Source: Nocardioidaceae bacterium
GTDB lineage: Bacteria > Actinomycetota > Actinomycetes > Propionibacteriales > Nocardioidaceae
Length of the DNA: 8,746 bases
NCBI GenBank assembly: GCA_013811715.1
Contig: JACCUS010000272.1
Span: 1-8,746 of the forward strand
Reading direction: 5' to 3'
In this document: piece after piece, positions 7,894 to 8,746 of the stretch
Position numbering within the stretch: position 1 is the stretch's first letter
How the letters are laid out: every line of letters begins with the position of its first letter
Notes under the pieces: generated by a model
Databases searched by the model: none
What the model saw: the letters and a program-made list of their open reading frames with translations, nothing else
What the model was told of the DNA's origin: nothing
Made by a program: the position numbers and the translations under genes

Positions 7894-7909
7894 TCGCGTA
7901 TAACGCAAC
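7894..7909 (-). promoter_or_regulatory. Candidate operator and -10 before FAD oxidoreductase
   Basis: Read on the - strand, GTTGCGTTATACGCGA matches the element upstream of the transporter gene with a spacer of four bases instead of two or three. On the + strand the same site contains TATAAC (7899-7904), a good -10 hexamer, 22 nt before the GTG start; no good -35 is visible. The 55-nt gap between the transporter and oxidoreductase genes could therefore hold a second, co-regulated promoter, although the genes could also simply be cotranscribed. Confidence 0.4.
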
Positions 7910-7926
7910 TCAAAGGGGAGCCTCTC

Positions 7927-8746
7927 GTGCCGACCGTCCCGCCCACCGCGCGCTGCGTCGTCATCGGCGCCGGCATCGTCGGCAACAGCCTCGTGCACCA
8001 CCTCGCCCGGCTGGGGTGGCGAGACCTGGTGCAGATCGACAAGGGCCCCTTGCCGAACCCGGGGGGTTCCACCGGGCACGCGTCCAACTTCATCTTCCCG
8101 GTGGACCATTCGCGGGAGATCGCCGATCTGACGCTCGACAGCATGGACCAGTACAAGGAGCTCGGGGTCTTCACCGTTTCGGGGGGCTTCGAGGTGGCGC
8201 GCACCGAGGAGCAGATGGAGGAGCTGCGGCGGCGGATGTCGTCGGCCAGAGCCTGGGGGATCGAGTCCGAGCTCGTCTCTCCCGAGCAGGTGGTCGCCAA
8301 GGTGCCGTTCCTGGACCCGTCGGTGATCGTCGGAGCGTTCTGGACCCCCTCGGTCGGAGTCGTGGACTCCCTCCGCGCCGGCACGATCATGCGCGACCGG
8401 GCGCTCGAGACGGGTGCGCTCCAGGTCGTGCCGAACGTCGAGGTGACCGCCATCGACGTCGAGGAAGGCCGGGTACGACGGGTCCGCACGACCGACGGGG
8501 ACATCGAGGCGGACGTGGTCGTCATCGCCTGCGGGGTCTGGAGCCCGCAGCTCGCGCGGCTGGCGGGCGCCTCCATCCCGCTGACTCCCGCCGTGCACCA
8601 GATGATCAGCGTCGGCCCCGCCCGGCAGCTGGCGGAGAAGGAGGGCGAGATCTCCTTCCCGATCATCCGCGACATGGACACGTTCTGCTACGAGCGTCAG
8701 CATGGCGCCGACATGGAGGTCGGCTCGTACGCGCATCGACCGATTC
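7927..8746 (+). CDS. FAD oxidoreductase, dimethylglycine oxidase/sarcosine dehydrogenase-like (3' truncated)
   Basis: The reading frame runs open from GTG 7927 to the window edge (273 codons), with ribosome-binding site AAAGGGGAG (7912-7920) 6 nt upstream. The product is a DAO-type flavoprotein. VVIGAGIVGNSLVHHLARLGW (residues 11-31) is the dinucleotide-binding fold, with GAGIVG at 14-19 and Asp38 ending the second strand. GGSTGHASNFIF follows, where His51 aligns with the histidine that binds FAD covalently in dimethylglycine and sarcosine enzymes. SPEQVVAKVPFLD, GVVDSLRAG, VVIACGVWSPQLA, HQMISVG and GSYAHRPI also resemble Arthrobacter dimethylglycine oxidase. Such enzymes oxidatively remove an N-methyl group. 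Full-length relatives often have a C-terminal tetrahydrofolate-binding GcvT-like domain that captures the one-carbon unit; here that part is off-window. The position after a BCCT transporter supports a role in betaine-type catabolism. The exact substrate (dimethylglycine, sarcosine or other) is unresolved. Confidence 0.9.
   Translation, partial: MPTVPPTARCVVIGAGIVGNSLVHHLARLGWRDLVQIDKGPLPNPGGSTGHASNFIFPVDHSREIADLTLDSMDQYKELGVFTVSGGFEVARTEEQMEELRRRMSSARAWGIESELVSPEQVVAKVPFLDPSVIVGAFWTPSVGVVDSLRAGTIMRDRALETGALQVVPNVEVTAIDVEEGRVRRVRTTDGDIEADVVVIACGVWSPQLARLAGASIPLTPAVHQMISVGPARQLAEKEGEISFPIIRDMDTFCYERQHGADMEVGSYAHRPI

Noticed and set aside
6156..8681. Very long open frame on the - strand (841 codons) opposite the transporter and oxidase genes
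   Set aside because: The + strand carries clear BCCT and flavoprotein sequences over the same bases. The antisense product is Arg/Asp/His-rich low-complexity sequence without motifs, and it crosses the promoter region. This is the usual antisense shadow of high-GC codon bias.

Overview
The window comes from a high-GC bacterium, most likely an actinobacterium. The evidence is G/C-dominated third codon positions in every gene, a GTG start plus tightly overlapping genes, a probable leaderless regulator gene, and proteins that resemble actinobacterial versions of their families. All genes found lie on the + strand. Both edges cut a gene: the start of hypF is missing on the left, and the end of an FAD enzyme is missing on the right.

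Positions 1-5178 hold a compact [NiFe]-hydrogenase maturation operon: hypF (5' truncated), hypC, hypD, hypE, and a 242-residue protein that I match to the uncharacterised DUF6390 family. Gaps are 25 nt (hypF-hypC), an ATGA overlap (hypC-hypD), an 8-nt overlap (hypD-hypE) and 0 nt (hypE-DUF6390). Together HypF, HypE, HypC and HypD make the cyanide ligands and assemble the Fe(CN)2CO unit of the hydrogenase active site. HypA, HypB and the hydrogenase subunits are not in the window. All key catalytic motifs looked for are intact, including the terminal PRIC cysteine of HypE and the four iron-sulfur cysteines of HypD.

Positions 5179-5307 are a non-coding boundary. It carries an imperfect inverted repeat and a -10-like hexamer placed for leaderless transcription of the next gene. 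From 5308 on is an apparently separate catabolic cassette: an IclR-family regulator, a BCCT-family (betaine/choline/carnitine-type) transporter, and the N-terminal part of an FAD oxidoreductase resembling dimethylglycine oxidase/sarcosine dehydrogenase. The inferred role is uptake and oxidative demethylation of a betaine-like or N-methylated compound under IclR control.

Two observations stand out. First, a 69-nt stretch of the BCCT gene (6489-6557) is read in the wrong frame. A neighbouring frame restores the conserved family sequence, so there is one extra G near 6487-6489 and one missing base near 6556. This is either a pair of sequence errors or a real damaged allele. Second, a repeated GTTGCGT / TTGCG-N2-4-ACGCGA motif is concentrated in the two intergenic gaps of the cassette. 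It sits next to a good promoter and is a candidate operator for the IclR protein. I found no RNA genes, insertion sequences, CRISPR arrays or phage genes.
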